Source: Alphaproteobacteria bacterium AO1-B (GTDB taxonomy: Bacteria; Pseudomonadota; Alphaproteobacteria; Rhizobiales; Stappiaceae). Taken from it: a DNA stretch of 64,000 nucleotides. The position numbers and the translations under genes were made by a program. The notes beneath the pieces were generated by a model that did no database searches, was not told the DNA's origin, and saw only the letters and a list, made by a program, of their open reading frames with translations. Location of the stretch: the NCBI GenBank assembly GCA_001890945.1, contig MLAX01000005.1:434001-498000 (forward strand), in the 5' to 3' direction. Shown one piece after another: positions 26,056 through 35,324 of this stretch; the first letter of the stretch is position 1, and each line of letters starts with the position of its first letter.

Positions 26056-28245
26056 ATGTTGCATCTCCTTCAAAAACCCCTTGAAGCTCCCAAGCCGAGC
26101 CGCCGGACATTCCTGAAAATGTCAGCCGGTGCAGTTGGTGGTCTGATCATCGCCGCCAAGATGCCAAACGCGGCGAAAGCCGCTGCCGATGCGGGTGAAT
26201 TTGTTCAGCCGTTTGTGCACATCCGGCCGGACAACACGGTCGTGGTCCTGTCCAAACACCTCGACAAGGGTCAGGGCACGGCAAACGGTCTGGCAACATT
26301 GGTTGCTGATGAACTCGACGCATCTCACGAGCAAATTGTGCTGGAGCTGGCACCGTCCAACCCGCAGCTTTATGCCAACAGCCTGTTTGGCGTTCAGGGC
26401 ACAGGTGGCTCCACCGCCATGCCGAATGCCTTCTTGCAATACCGTCAGGCGGGTGCCGCTGCCAAGGCAATGGTTGTCTCCGCAGCGGCCAAGGAATGGG
26501 GCGTGCCGGCCGGTGAAATCACCGTTTCCGGTGGAGTTGTTTCTCATTCCTCCGGCAAATCTGCAACACTCGGTGAGCTTGCAGGTTTGGCAGCAAACGA
26601 AGATGTTCCGGCTGAACCGGCCCTGAAAACACCTGACCAGTGGGTCTATATCGGCAAGTCTTTCCCGCGCAAGGACGTCAAGAACAAGACAGTTGGTGCG
26701 CCGAACACCTACACCATCGACTTCAATCGCGAGGGAATGCTGACCGCAACGGTTGCGCGGTCACCGCGATTTGGCGGCACGGTCAAGTCCTTCGATGCGA
26801 CTGAAGCCAAAAAGGTTGCAGGTGTCGTCGATATCTTCCAGATCCCGAATGGCGTTGCCGTGGTTGCAGAAAGCACTTGGCCGGCCATCAAGGCACGCAA
26901 TCTTCTGGAGATCGAGTGGGACGACAGTGCGGCTGAGACCCGCTCCACCGACGCGATGATGACCGAACTCAAGGACATGACCACCAAGCCGGGCCTCAAA
27001 GTTCGCGAAGATGGCGATGTCGATGCTGCTTTGGAGGCGTCGGCAAAGGTTATGGAAATCGACTACGATTTCCCGTTCCTGGCTCATGGCGCCATGGAGC
27101 CGCTGGATATTGTCGGTGAATTCGATGGTGAAACGGCACAGTTCTGGTTTGGCTCGCAAATCCCGACCATCGACCATAACGTTGCCTCCACCATCCTCGG
27201 CATTCCGTTCGAGAAGGTCAGCATCAACACATTGTGGGCCGGTGGATCCTTCGGACGCCGGGCGCAAGGGGATGCGCATCCAGTCTCGGAGATTTCCTTC
27301 CTGTTGAAGGCGATGCGGGAAGCCGGCATGGAGCCGCGTCCGGTGAAGATCGTTTGGACCCGTGAAGACGACATGGCTGGCGGTTACTACCGCCCAATGT
27401 CAGCCCACAAGATCAAGGTTGGTCTCGACGGCGACGGCAACGTCACGGCGGTGAAATACAACATCGCGGCGAAGTCCATCATCAAGGGCACTGCCTTTGA
27501 GCCGATGCTGATGCCGAATGGTGTGGATCACAACATGACCGAAGGGGCATCCGACACGACCTATTCGTTCCCGATGATGAACATGGATCAGGCATTCCAG
27601 GAAACGCCGGTGCCGGTTCTATGGTGGCGGTCTGTGGGGCACACCCACACAGCCTATGTCATGGAAACGATGATCGACCGGATCGCCAAGGAAACCGGCA
27701 AAGACCCGGTGGCTCTGCGCCTTGAGCTTCTCAAGGACGATCCGCGCAAGACGAATGTGTTGAAGCTGGCTGCCGAAAAGGCCGGTTGGGACACGCCGTT
27801 GCCGGAAGGCCGTCATCGCGGCGTTGCCGTTCACAAGTCCTTCGGGTCTTATGTGGCGGAGGTTGTCGAGATCTCTTTCCGCAAGGATGGCACGGTCAAG
27901 GTTGAAAAGGTTACAGCGGCCGTCGACTGCGGTGTTCCGGTCAATCCGGACAACATCCGTGCACAGGTTGAAGGCGGCATTGGCTACGGCCTTGGCGCGA
28001 TCCTGCGCAACCAGGTGACGCTCTCCGACGGATATGTCGAAGAAACAAACTTCGACACCTACGAGTCGCTGCGCATTTCCGACATGCCGGAAATCGAGGT
28101 GCATATCGTTGCCTCGACCGAAGCGCCGACCGGGATCGGTGAGCCGGGTACACCACCAATTGGCCCGGCTGTGGCCAATGCAATTGCGGCTGCAAAGGAC
28201 GAGTGGATTACAAGTCTGCCGTTCACGAAAGCCGGTCTGGTCTAG
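26056..28245 (+). CDS. Molybdopterin-binding hydroxylase subunit (IorB-like), Tat-exported
   Basis: Catalytic subunit of 729 residues. The N terminus has a textbook twin-arginine signal SRRTFLK followed by a hydrophobic stretch, so the folded enzyme with its cofactor is probably exported to the periplasm. The body contains the duplicated aldehyde-oxidase/xanthine-dehydrogenase molybdopterin-binding fold of the IorB type, with GGSFGRRAQGDAH and near the C terminus GIGEPGTPPIGPAVANA, whose Glu is the likely catalytic base. The true substrate (N-heterocycle or aldehyde) is not revealed. A strong terminator follows. Confidence 0.88.
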   Translation: MLHLLQKPLEAPKPSRRTFLKMSAGAVGGLIIAAKMPNAAKAAADAGEFVQPFVHIRPDNTVVVLSKHLDKGQGTANGLATLVADELDASHEQIVLELAPSNPQLYANSLFGVQGTGGSTAMPNAFLQYRQAGAAAKAMVVSAAAKEWGVPAGEITVSGGVVSHSSGKSATLGELAGLAANEDVPAEPALKTPDQWVYIGKSFPRKDVKNKTVGAPNTYTIDFNREGMLTATVARSPRFGGTVKSFDATEAKKVAGVVDIFQIPNGVAVVAESTWPAIKARNLLEIEWDDSAAETRSTDAMMTELKDMTTKPGLKVREDGDVDAALEASAKVMEIDYDFPFLAHGAMEPLDIVGEFDGETAQFWFGSQIPTIDHNVASTILGIPFEKVSINTLWAGGSFGRRAQGDAHPVSEISFLLKAMREAGMEPRPVKIVWTREDDMAGGYYRPMSAHKIKVGLDGDGNVTAVKYNIAAKSIIKGTAFEPMLMPNGVDHNMTEGASDTTYSFPMMNMDQAFQETPVPVLWWRSVGHTHTAYVMETMIDRIAKETGKDPVALRLELLKDDPRKTNVLKLAAEKAGWDTPLPEGRHRGVAVHKSFGSYVAEVVEISFRKDGTVKVEKVTAAVDCGVPVNPDNIRAQVEGGIGYGLGAILRNQVTLSDGYVEETNFDTYESLRISDMPEIEVHIVASTEAPTGIGEPGTPPIGPAVANAIAAAKDEWITSLPFTKAGLV

Positions 28246-28267
28246 GACGGATCAGATGACGAATGCG

Positions 28268-28294
28268 AAAGGCCGCCCTTGAGGCGGCCTTTTT
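28268..28294 (+). terminator. Rho-independent terminator of the iorAB-like operon
   Basis: AAAGGCCGCC (28268-28277), loop CTTGA, GGCGGCCTTT (28283-28292) and further T residues, 22 bp after the stop codon. Confidence 0.88.
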
Positions 28295-28317
28295 GCTGTT
28301 ATGGGATCAGAGCGCTG

Positions 28318-28824
28318 TTACGCCCTACGCAGAGCAACGATCCCGGCAACGGCAAGGCCGTACAGCAAGTGCCCAAAGAACGAGGCAAATGCCAGATCCC
28401 CAAAACCCAGAAACGCTGGAAAGCCGGCGACCAGGTGCGCCATGACATACATGGCAAAGACCCAGAGGCCGATGCCAAAGCCTGCGCCTGTCAGTGACCA
28501 GGGAAACTCGACTGGCAGAAGCCGGGCAATGGGCTGCGCGACAAAAAGATATCCGAGCGGATAGATGATGAGACCGGTGGCTATGTGGATCGTCTCGGCC
28601 AGAAAGCTGGAGGATATCCCGAAACTGGATTTGATAAGGCCGGCAGGCTCCAAGGATCCTCCGATCAAAAGAGGTGTTACACCCCGCGCCCAAACTTCCC
28701 AGACACCGGTGGCAACCAAACCGGCGAGGAGCAGAGTGATGACTGTGGTTGGGGTAAGAGGAGGTAGGAGGTGCGGCGCACTTGGCTCGTGGCGGCGGGA
28801 GCCGCTGTAATCAATACTCGTCAT
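28318..28824 (-). CDS. Four-helix membrane protein of unknown function
   Basis: A 168-residue protein with four clear transmembrane helices (about residues 26-47, 70-95, 105-132 and 142-165). I do not recognise a family with confidence. The start is ATG 28824, with CGGAG six bases upstream; an extended form to 28911 has no ribosome-binding site. It is convergent with the molybdenum hydroxylase operon. A paired conserved His (ETIHIATG and MAHLVAG) in helices 2 and 3 could be a ligand for haem or metal, but this is only a suggestion. Confidence 0.6.
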   Translation of the reverse strand: MTSIDYSGSRRHEPSAPHLLPPLTPTTVITLLLAGLVATGVWEVWARGVTPLLIGGSLEPAGLIKSSFGISSSFLAETIHIATGLIIYPLGYLFVAQPIARLLPVEFPWSLTGAGFGIGLWVFAMYVMAHLVAGFPAFLGFGDLAFASFFGHLLYGLAVAGIVALRRA

Positions 28825-28977
28825 AACGATCTCCGGGAGTTTCTGTTCGGCAGAAAAGCCGGGACCAACCCCGGCAACCCGTGACATGGGGATTGAAAGC
28901 GTCACGATCAATTCACAGGTGAGTTAGGAACTGATCGGTTTGGCAAAGCCCTAATGCGTCTGACGCAACTCTTCCTG

Positions 28978-29733
28978 TCATGGTCCCAAACCGTACCGCT
29001 CCAGTATCGTTTGAAGAGAGCCATCGGACCGCATCACGTCAAACGCCTCCCGGATCGGCCGGAGTATTTCTTCAGGCGTTTCGAGAGTTGCAGCTATGGA
29101 AACGTCGAACCGGTCCAGAACTTCGCCCGGAACCAATCGCTCTGGATCGAGCCCCTCTCGTTCCATCGACCAGAGCGCCAGCATTCTGAAACTGATCATT
29201 GCGTTCGAGTTGCCATACGCCAACATTTTCACCATGGAAAAATTGTCTGGCGCGACGTCCAGATTTCGAAGTCCCAGCCGGATCCCGAGTTCTTCCATCG
29301 CAGATCCGCCTTGTACTGTGATGCTCGGGAGTTTGCGCGCAGCGTCGAGTGTCAGGATGGGGCCGTGGTCAATGGTGTAAAGGCGGACTTCTTCGGTGAG
29401 GATCGGGACGACCCATTTGTATCGCGTCTCGCGATCCGGTGTGCGCGCCAATGGCGCCATCAACACGTTTTCGCCTTGCTTCAGGGTCTCCATGGCTCTG
29501 CGCCAGGGCAGCGAAACGATTTCCAAAGGAGCGTCCAGACGCGATAAAAGTTCGCGAACCACGTCAATGACAAATCCGGTTCGGCCTTCATCAGATGGCA
29601 GGGAGTAGGGCGGCACTTCCGCGGTTACAAATATATATCGTTGGGCAGCTATAGACGCCGTCAGCGGACCAAAGCCGAGGCTTGAACAAATCCCGAATAT
29701 TATATTTCTGCGTGTAACTCGCCTTCCGGCCAT
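28978..29733 (-). CDS. Periplasmic substrate-binding protein (SBP_bac_3 type), orphan
   Basis: A 251-residue family-3 solute-binding protein with N-terminal TRRNIIFG followed by a hydrophobic segment (possible Tat or Sec signal). The body carries the family phrases PPYSLPSDEGRTGFVIDVV, LPWRRAMETLKQG and a C-terminal IREAFDVMRSDGSLQTIL. No ABC permease or ATPase genes are nearby, so it may serve a distant transporter or act as a sensor or binding module; its ligand is unknown but amino-acid-like ligands are usual for the family. Confidence 0.75.
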   Translation of the reverse strand: MAGRRVTRRNIIFGICSSLGFGPLTASIAAQRYIFVTAEVPPYSLPSDEGRTGFVIDVVRELLSRLDAPLEIVSLPWRRAMETLKQGENVLMAPLARTPDRETRYKWVVPILTEEVRLYTIDHGPILTLDAARKLPSITVQGGSAMEELGIRLGLRNLDVAPDNFSMVKMLAYGNSNAMISFRMLALWSMEREGLDPERLVPGEVLDRFDVSIAATLETPEEILRPIREAFDVMRSDGSLQTILERYGLGP

Positions 29734-29858
29734 ATTCTGTCACCCAGCAACCCTACATTGATTGTAGTTGGTGCACGGGCGTTTGCTGGCAAGGTAGAGG
29801 TTAACAATCCTACGGTTTGATTTTACTGGATACCGGGACGAGATAGTCCCGTATTTCT

Positions 29859-31097
29859 TCAATAAACCGCAGCCTTTTTTGCCGCCAATGCATCCCGGTC
29901 CTTCTTGCGCATGCGCTCAGAGGCCGACTTAAGCTGACCGCAGGCGGCAAAGATATCGCGACCGCGCGGGGTGCGGATCGGAGAGGCGTAACCGGCCCGG
30001 TTGACGATGTCGGCGAATTCCTCGATCCGCTCCCAGTCGGAACAGGCATATTGCGAGCCCGGCCAGGGGTTGAACGGGATCAGATTGATTTTCGCCGGAA
30101 TGCCCTTCAGCAGCCGGACCAGCTCCAGCGCATCCTCGTTGCTGTCGTTGATGTCTTTCAGCATCACGTATTCAAAGGTGATGCGCTTGGCGTTCGACAG
30201 GCCTGGATAGTTGCGGCAGGCATCCAGAAGTTCTTTGATGTTCCACTTCTTGTTGATCGGCACCAGGATGTCGCGATCCTCGTCCCGAACAGCGTGGAGG
30301 GAAATTGCCAGCATGCAGCCGATTTCGTCACCTGTGCGGAAAATCTCCGGGACAACGCCGGATGTCGACAGGGTGATCCGCCGTTTGGAGAGTGACAGTC
30401 CGTCGCCGTCTGAGGCGATGAGCAGTGCCTTTTTCACGTTCTCGAAATTATAGAGCGGCTCGCCCATGCCCATCATGACGATGTTGGTGACCAGACGGCC
30501 TTCCGACGGCACGATTGCGCCTTGCGGCGTGTGTGCATCCGGAAAATCTCCAAGCCGGTCGCGAGCGATTAGTATCTGGGACAGGATCTCTTCAGATGTC
30601 AGATTGCGGACCAACTTTTGGGTGCCGGTATGGCAGAAGGTGCAGGTGAGGGTGCAGCCGACCTGGGACGACACACAAAGCGTGCCACGGCCTTCTTCCG
30701 GGATGTAAACGGTTTCGACTTCGACAGGGTTTCCGGCGCCGCGCGGCGGAAACTGGAACAGCCACTTGCGGGTGCCATCGACGGAGATCTGTTCCGACAC
30801 GATTTTCGGACGGGCGATGGTGAACGCCTCATCCAGCTTGGCGCGTAAATCCTTGGCGATGTTCGTCATCTCCGCGAAGTCGGAAACGCCGCGCACATAA
30901 AGCCAATGCCACAGCTGCGACGACCGCATACGCCATTGCTTTTGCGGCACACCGATCGTTCCCAGAGCTTCGCCAAGTTCCTCGCGCGACAGGCCTATCA
31001 GAGTCGGCTTGTCTTCATCTGCGCCCGGAGTTGCTGCAATGCCTGTAACTGTTTGCGCGTTGGGATTTTCCCGCGCGATGTCGAGCGTAACCGCCAT
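29859..31097 (-). CDS. rlmN: RlmN, dual-specificity RNA methyltransferase (23S A2503 / tRNA A37)
   Basis: Radical-SAM enzyme that makes 2-methyladenosine at 23S rRNA A2503 and tRNA A37. The 412-residue protein contains the radical-SAM motif CTLTCTFC (CX3CX2C), GMGEPL and the C-terminal catalytic cysteine region (FAACGQL). The start is set at ATG 31097 (MAVTLDIARENPN); upstream codons to 31166 look like leader sequence. It lies 183 bp downstream of an IalB-type gene on the same strand, a pairing seen in related bacteria. Confidence 0.94.
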   Translation of the reverse strand: MAVTLDIARENPNAQTVTGIAATPGADEDKPTLIGLSREELGEALGTIGVPQKQWRMRSSQLWHWLYVRGVSDFAEMTNIAKDLRAKLDEAFTIARPKIVSEQISVDGTRKWLFQFPPRGAGNPVEVETVYIPEEGRGTLCVSSQVGCTLTCTFCHTGTQKLVRNLTSEEILSQILIARDRLGDFPDAHTPQGAIVPSEGRLVTNIVMMGMGEPLYNFENVKKALLIASDGDGLSLSKRRITLSTSGVVPEIFRTGDEIGCMLAISLHAVRDEDRDILVPINKKWNIKELLDACRNYPGLSNAKRITFEYVMLKDINDSNEDALELVRLLKGIPAKINLIPFNPWPGSQYACSDWERIEEFADIVNRAGYASPIRTPRGRDIFAACGQLKSASERMRKKDRDALAAKKAAVY

Positions 31098-31280
31098 TTT
31101 GTGATCCGTTTTTTGTCCGGCCACGAAAGCGTGCCGCCTGCCGCGGCGGCGCTGATGCCGGTTCACCTGTTATTGTCAGGGAAATGCTGACGGTCTCAAA
31201 ACCACAAAGCGCCCGGAAAATCAAGTTTTCCGAGCGCAACGGAGCTATGCGTGAAGCCGTCCGGGAGAAGATGCCTGCCG

Positions 31281-31787
31281 TTAGCGGCAGGCCTGACTGG
31301 CTGTGTCGATGGCGGCAGTCACGCCGGAGAGCGAGAACTTGTAGGTCGTCCGTGTGCCACGGCTGGATTCGCCGTTAACAGTCATTTCGCGGCCAGCCTT
31401 CATGGCACCAACGAGTTGCGCTTCTGTGGCCGCATTTTCGACCCAGGCGCCGTCATTGTTGGTGAACAAGGTGAACCCTTGTCCGTCCACATCCACACTG
31501 ACAGACGACTTGTCCTTGAACGGATAGCCGACCAGCAGGCTCGGCTCAGAACTGACACCCTCGGCCGGACGGGACGTCACGAAGAAGAAGACATCGCCGT
31601 GGTTTCTGTCGCCGGGAAGCATCGTCGTTGGTTTGGTCAAAGCGTAACAAACTTTACCGCTGCCACTCGTCAACGCGTAGGCCGCCCAATCCCTGTGCTG
31701 TTTCAACAGCGTCGGGGTCTGCGCGAACGCTACCGCAGTTGAGGCGGCGAAACCTGCCAGGGCCAGTACCAGCGTTTTTGCTTTCAT
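31281..31787 (-). CDS. Invasion-associated locus B (IalB) family protein
   Basis: A 168-residue exported protein with a signal peptide cleaved after AFA (MKAKTLVLALAGFAASTAVAFA). The body resembles the IalB family: WAAYAL near the N terminus, KVCYALTKP, and a C-terminal Cys in SQACR that may pair with the internal Cys. IalB was named from Bartonella erythrocyte entry, but the family is common in free-living alphaproteobacteria, where its role is not established. ATG 31787 has GGAG close upstream. The 280 bp upstream to the ECF sigma gene is AT-rich and contains no gene. Confidence 0.82.
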   Translation of the reverse strand: MKAKTLVLALAGFAASTAVAFAQTPTLLKQHRDWAAYALTSGSGKVCYALTKPTTMLPGDRNHGDVFFFVTSRPAEGVSSEPSLLVGYPFKDKSSVSVDVDGQGFTLFTNNDGAWVENAATEAQLVGAMKAGREMTVNGESSRGTRTTYKFSLSGVTAAIDTASQACR

Positions 31788-32067
31788 GATCTCCACACCG
31801 TTTGGTTTGGGGTTCCGGTCAAATTTAATTCAATTGCCGACACACATATAAACGTTGCTTTAATGATAACTTAAAGCGGGTTACGAAAGGGTTGAAGCCC
31901 CAAAGCCGACAATTCCTTTCTTTAGAATGCAAAGGCGCGCCCTCGCGAATGTTCATCATTGCCTCTCGCGAGAAAACAGGGCGACAGTGTGGCGATGTTG
32001 CTGTTCCCTCTTCCGAATTGCGCCGAACCTGCTAAACAGAGAGGACTGAAGTGGAGTTGATTGGCCT

Positions 32068-32634
32068 TTGGCACAAACGCAATATTTTTCCGATCTGATT
32101 GTTAAGGTCGCGACAAGCCGGGATAAAGCGGCTTTTGTCGAGCTGTTCGATCATTTCGCACCGCGTCTGAAAGGCTACCTGATGAAACAGGGCGCCGACG
32201 ACGCCGTTGCCGAAGAAGTCGCACAAGACGTCATGGTGACCCTATGGCGCAAGGCCGACCTGTTTGATCCACGCAAGTCTTCTGCAAGCACCTGGTTGTT
32301 TCGTATCGCCCGAAACCGCCGGATTGACCGGTTGCGGCGGCAAAAAACCGCAGAGCTGGATCCGGAAGAACCCGCGTTGCAGCCAACGCCGCTTCCTGAT
32401 GTTGCTGATGAAATGGATGCCCGGCTCCGCGAAGAGCGCGTGAGGGCCGCCATGGCCTCGCTTCCCGACGAACAGAAAGAAGTTGTGCGCCTGGCGTTTT
32501 TCATCGGGCTGTCGCACAGCGAGATTTCCGACCAGACAGGCTTGCCGCTTGGAACCGTCAAATCCCGAATTCGTCTTGCCTTTGGCCGGCTCCGTCAGCT
32601 CATTGAGGCTGACGAAGCTGTCGACGTGAACTGA
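32068..32634 (+). CDS. ECF sigma factor, RpoE/ECF11-like
   Basis: A 188-residue extracytoplasmic-function sigma factor with region 2 (FDHFAPRLKGYLMKQGADDA, EEVAQDVMVTLWRKA, TWLFRIARNRRID) and region 4 (LGLPLGTVKSRIRLAFGRLR-like). The sequence resembles the singlet-oxygen-responsive RpoE group that normally works with a ChrR anti-sigma factor. No chrR gene follows; a convergent methyltransferase gene begins directly after the stop. The only in-frame start is TTG 32068, with GGAG 11 bases upstream, so translation may be weak. Confidence 0.88.
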   Translation: MAQTQYFSDLIVKVATSRDKAAFVELFDHFAPRLKGYLMKQGADDAVAEEVAQDVMVTLWRKADLFDPRKSSASTWLFRIARNRRIDRLRRQKTAELDPEEPALQPTPLPDVADEMDARLREERVRAAMASLPDEQKEVVRLAFFIGLSHSEISDQTGLPLGTVKSRIRLAFGRLRQLIEADEAVDVN

Positions 32635-33180
32635 TCAATTCCCCGGCACAACCCGCCCTGTCCGACTGATTGGGCCGCCGCTGACATGCTTTGGGCGTTC
32701 AACGGTGGGTGCACCAGACGACACGGCCCTGTCCGCATACCGGCCCAGGGCACGGTGCCGGTCATACATCACGATAGCGCCTGCCATGGCGACATTGATG
32801 CAGAATTTCGTCGGGATTTTCACCACATGATCGCAGCGTTCAAGCATTTGCGGCGACAAAGACCCGCGTTCCGGGCCGAGCACATAGGCGGCCTGCAGCG
32901 GATGACCGAAGCTTGGCAGGTCGATGGACTCGTCCGTCAGTTCGATCCCGACCAGCTGGCAGCCGCGGGGAAGATCCATGGTGTCAACGCTGTCCCAGTC
33001 AAACGTTGGCAAATGTCCCGGGCTTTTGGAGGTATCCGATTTTGGAGCCCTTCGGATTTTATGCTCGGCGTCCACGGTGAAGAAGAAACTTGCCCCAAAG
33101 GCATGGGCGGACCGCATCAGCGTTCCAAGATTCATCCGTTTCGACAGGCCTTCGGCTCCGACCGCGAAATAACCGCGCAT
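32635..33180 (-). CDS. SpoU/TrmH family RNA 2'-O-methyltransferase
   Basis: A 181-residue minimal SpoU methyltransferase without an RNA-binding extension. The knot region is present: ADLMRSAHAFGA-like motif 1 (NLGTLMRSAHAFGA), motif 2 YVLGPERGSLS and motif 3 IPTKFCINVAMAGAIVMYDR. Start at ATG 33180 with GGAAGA upstream. Its stop codon and that of the convergent ECF sigma gene form one palindrome TGATCA. The target RNA position is not clear; the protein is not a standard TrmL or TrmH by sequence. Confidence 0.85.
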   Translation of the reverse strand: MRGYFAVGAEGLSKRMNLGTLMRSAHAFGASFFFTVDAEHKIRRAPKSDTSKSPGHLPTFDWDSVDTMDLPRGCQLVGIELTDESIDLPSFGHPLQAAYVLGPERGSLSPQMLERCDHVVKIPTKFCINVAMAGAIVMYDRHRALGRYADRAVSSGAPTVERPKHVSGGPISRTGRVVPGN

Positions 33181-33372
33181 ATTTCTTCCGTTCTTCGTTC
33201 TTTGTGGCGTTTTCCGGGTCTCATACCCGAAAGCCGCCGCAGTTTGAACCTTTGCCGGCAGCATCAAATGCCGCTCTTTCGCAGGGTTACGACTTTTGAG
33301 CCAGTTTCCCTGCCCCTCGCGGCTTGATAAGCATAGGGAACTTTACAGAATTCCAGATTGAGAGAGTGCCCC

Positions 33373-34347
33373 GTGAAAGCTTGTATTTGCCCGTCCTACG
33401 GCCCGCCATCAAATCTCGTCATCGAGGAACTCGCAGATCCGGTTGCCGCAGCTGGTGAAGTCGTCGTCGCCGTAAAGGCCTGTGCGCTCAACTTCTTCGA
33501 CACCCTGATCATTCAAGGCAAATACCAGTTCAAGGCCGAGCCGCCATTTTCTCCGAGCGCGGAATTCGCCGGAGTTGTCGAACAGGTCGGCGACGGGGTC
33601 ACCGAATTTGCCGTCGGTGACAGGGTGATGGGCTACATGGTCTTTGGAGCCGCGCGGGAGAAGGTGGTCATCACGCCGGATGCGCTGGTCAAAATGCCTG
33701 AGGGTATCTCGTTCGAGACCGCGGCCGGTCTCACAGTCACCTATGGCACGACCCTTCACGCGTTCCGCGACCGTGCCGACCTTAAAGCCAGGGAGACGGT
33801 CGCGGTCCTTGGGGCATCCGGCGGCGTTGGCCAAGCCGCTGTCGAGATCGCATCGATCATGGGAGCGAAGGTGATTGCCTGTGCCTCGTCGGAAGAAAAA
33901 CTCGCCTTTGCAAAATCGCTCGGGGCCGACGAGCTGGTCGATTACTCGAAGGCGTCGCTCAAGGACACCTTGAAGGAGCTCACCGGCGGCGCCGGTGTCG
34001 ATGTCGTCTATGATCCGGTTGGTGGAGATCTTGCTGAGCAAGCGCTTCGGGCGACCGCCTGGGAGGGACGCTTCCTGGTAATCGGTTTTGCGTCGGGGGA
34101 TATTCCGAAAATCCCGCTCAACCTCACCCTTTTGAAAGGCTGCGACATCCGCGGCGTGTTCTGGGGCGCGGCGATCAAGAAAGATCCGGAAGGCCACAAG
34201 AAGAATATGGAACAGCTTTTGGCCTGGGTTCATGAAGGCAAGCTCAAGCCGCATATTCACGGCGTTTACCCGTTTGAGGAGATCGGCACGGCGCTCGATG
34301 AAATCGCGGCACGGAAGGTGTTTGGCAAGGTCATTCTGGTGCCGTAG
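33373..34347 (+). CDS. NADPH:quinone oxidoreductase family protein (MDR)
   Basis: A 324-residue zinc-independent medium-chain dehydrogenase/reductase. It has the quinone oxidoreductase N-terminal pattern NFFDTLIIQGKYQ, PFSPSAEFAGVV and nucleotide-binding VLGASGGVGQAAVEIA, followed by DELVDYSK. Residues that bind zinc in alcohol dehydrogenases are absent. The start is GTG 33373 with GAGAG upstream. It precedes, by 41 bp, a class IV aminotransferase gene on the same strand and may be co-transcribed with it. Confidence 0.87.
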   Translation: MKACICPSYGPPSNLVIEELADPVAAAGEVVVAVKACALNFFDTLIIQGKYQFKAEPPFSPSAEFAGVVEQVGDGVTEFAVGDRVMGYMVFGAAREKVVITPDALVKMPEGISFETAAGLTVTYGTTLHAFRDRADLKARETVAVLGASGGVGQAAVEIASIMGAKVIACASSEEKLAFAKSLGADELVDYSKASLKDTLKELTGGAGVDVVYDPVGGDLAEQALRATAWEGRFLVIGFASGDIPKIPLNLTLLKGCDIRGVFWGAAIKKDPEGHKKNMEQLLAWVHEGKLKPHIHGVYPFEEIGTALDEIAARKVFGKVILVP

Positions 34348-34388
34348 TCTCGCCGAATCGCCTCTCATCTCACCGAAAGCTGTCCTCC

Positions 34389-35324
34389 ATGTCTACTTCC
34401 GCCGATGTTCGCGTCACCGTCGCAGATCTCTCCAAAGGTGCGGCGTGGATGGGCGGCAAGGTAATGCCTGTCGCAGAAGCTGCGCTGCCAGTTACCGATT
34501 GGGGGCTGATCCATTCGGACATCACCTATGATGTGGTGCCGGTTCTGGACGGTGCATTCTTTCGCTTGCCCCATTATCTGGCCCGTTTCCGCCGCTCGAT
34601 GGACGAACTGCGGCTGGACCCGAAGCTAAGCGATGAGGAGATAGAAGACGTCCTTCAATCACTCGTGGCAGCGACGGGACTGCGAAAGGCCTATGTGGCC
34701 ATGGTCACCTCCAGAGGTGTGAACCAAGTGCCGGGCTCGCGGGATCCCCGGGACTGCAAGAACCACTTCTTTGCCTGGTGTGTACCGTATATTCACGTCA
34801 TCCGGCCGGAGATCGCGGCAAGAGGCGCCCATGTGCATGTTGCCAAGACGGTGCGCCGGATTTCGCCCGGCAGCGTCAATCCGAAGGTCAAAAACTACCA
34901 CTGGGGGGATTTCACCAAGGGGCTGTTTGAGGCCAAGGACAACGGCGCGGAGACTGTGATCCTGCTGGATGATAATGGAAATGTGACCGAAGGACCGGGC
35001 TTCAATGTTTTTGCCGTGAAAGGTCGAACGCTGGTGACGGCCGAAAGCGGTGTTTTGGAAGGCATCAGCCGTCAGACTGTGCTGGATATCGCGGCAGAAC
35101 AGGGGCTTGAGATTGAGATCCGGGCCTTGACGCTCAGCGAGTTTTTCGAGAGCGATGAGGTTTTCATCACCACGTCCGGGGGCGGCGTGGCACCGGTCAC
35201 GCGGGTGGATGACCGGATCTTTTCAAATGACGCGCCGGGCCCGATTACGACAGCACTTCACACAGCCTATTTTGAATGGGCCGCCCGTCCGGAAAACCGG
35301 ATGGAGATTTCCTATCGGGACTAG
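34389..35324 (+). CDS. Class IV PLP aminotransferase resembling (R)-selective amine transaminases
   Basis: A 311-residue fold-type IV transaminase. Features include HSDITYDVVPVLDGAFFRL (about residues 38-56), VTSRGV, the PLP-lysine region VNPKVKNYHWGDFTKGLF-like and TEGPGFNVF with the conserved Glu, and C-terminal ITTSGGGVAPVTRVD. From memory these match the fungal (R)-amine transaminase of Aspergillus terreus (HSDLTYDV, WGDLTKGLFEA, TEGSGFN) more closely than standard branched-chain or D-alanine enzymes. Substrate is unproven. Its stop codon overlaps that of the convergent xthA gene (CTAG). Confidence 0.85.
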   Translation: MSTSADVRVTVADLSKGAAWMGGKVMPVAEAALPVTDWGLIHSDITYDVVPVLDGAFFRLPHYLARFRRSMDELRLDPKLSDEEIEDVLQSLVAATGLRKAYVAMVTSRGVNQVPGSRDPRDCKNHFFAWCVPYIHVIRPEIAARGAHVHVAKTVRRISPGSVNPKVKNYHWGDFTKGLFEAKDNGAETVILLDDNGNVTEGPGFNVFAVKGRTLVTAESGVLEGISRQTVLDIAAEQGLEIEIRALTLSEFFESDEVFITTSGGGVAPVTRVDDRIFSNDAPGPITTALHTAYFEWAARPENRMEISYRD

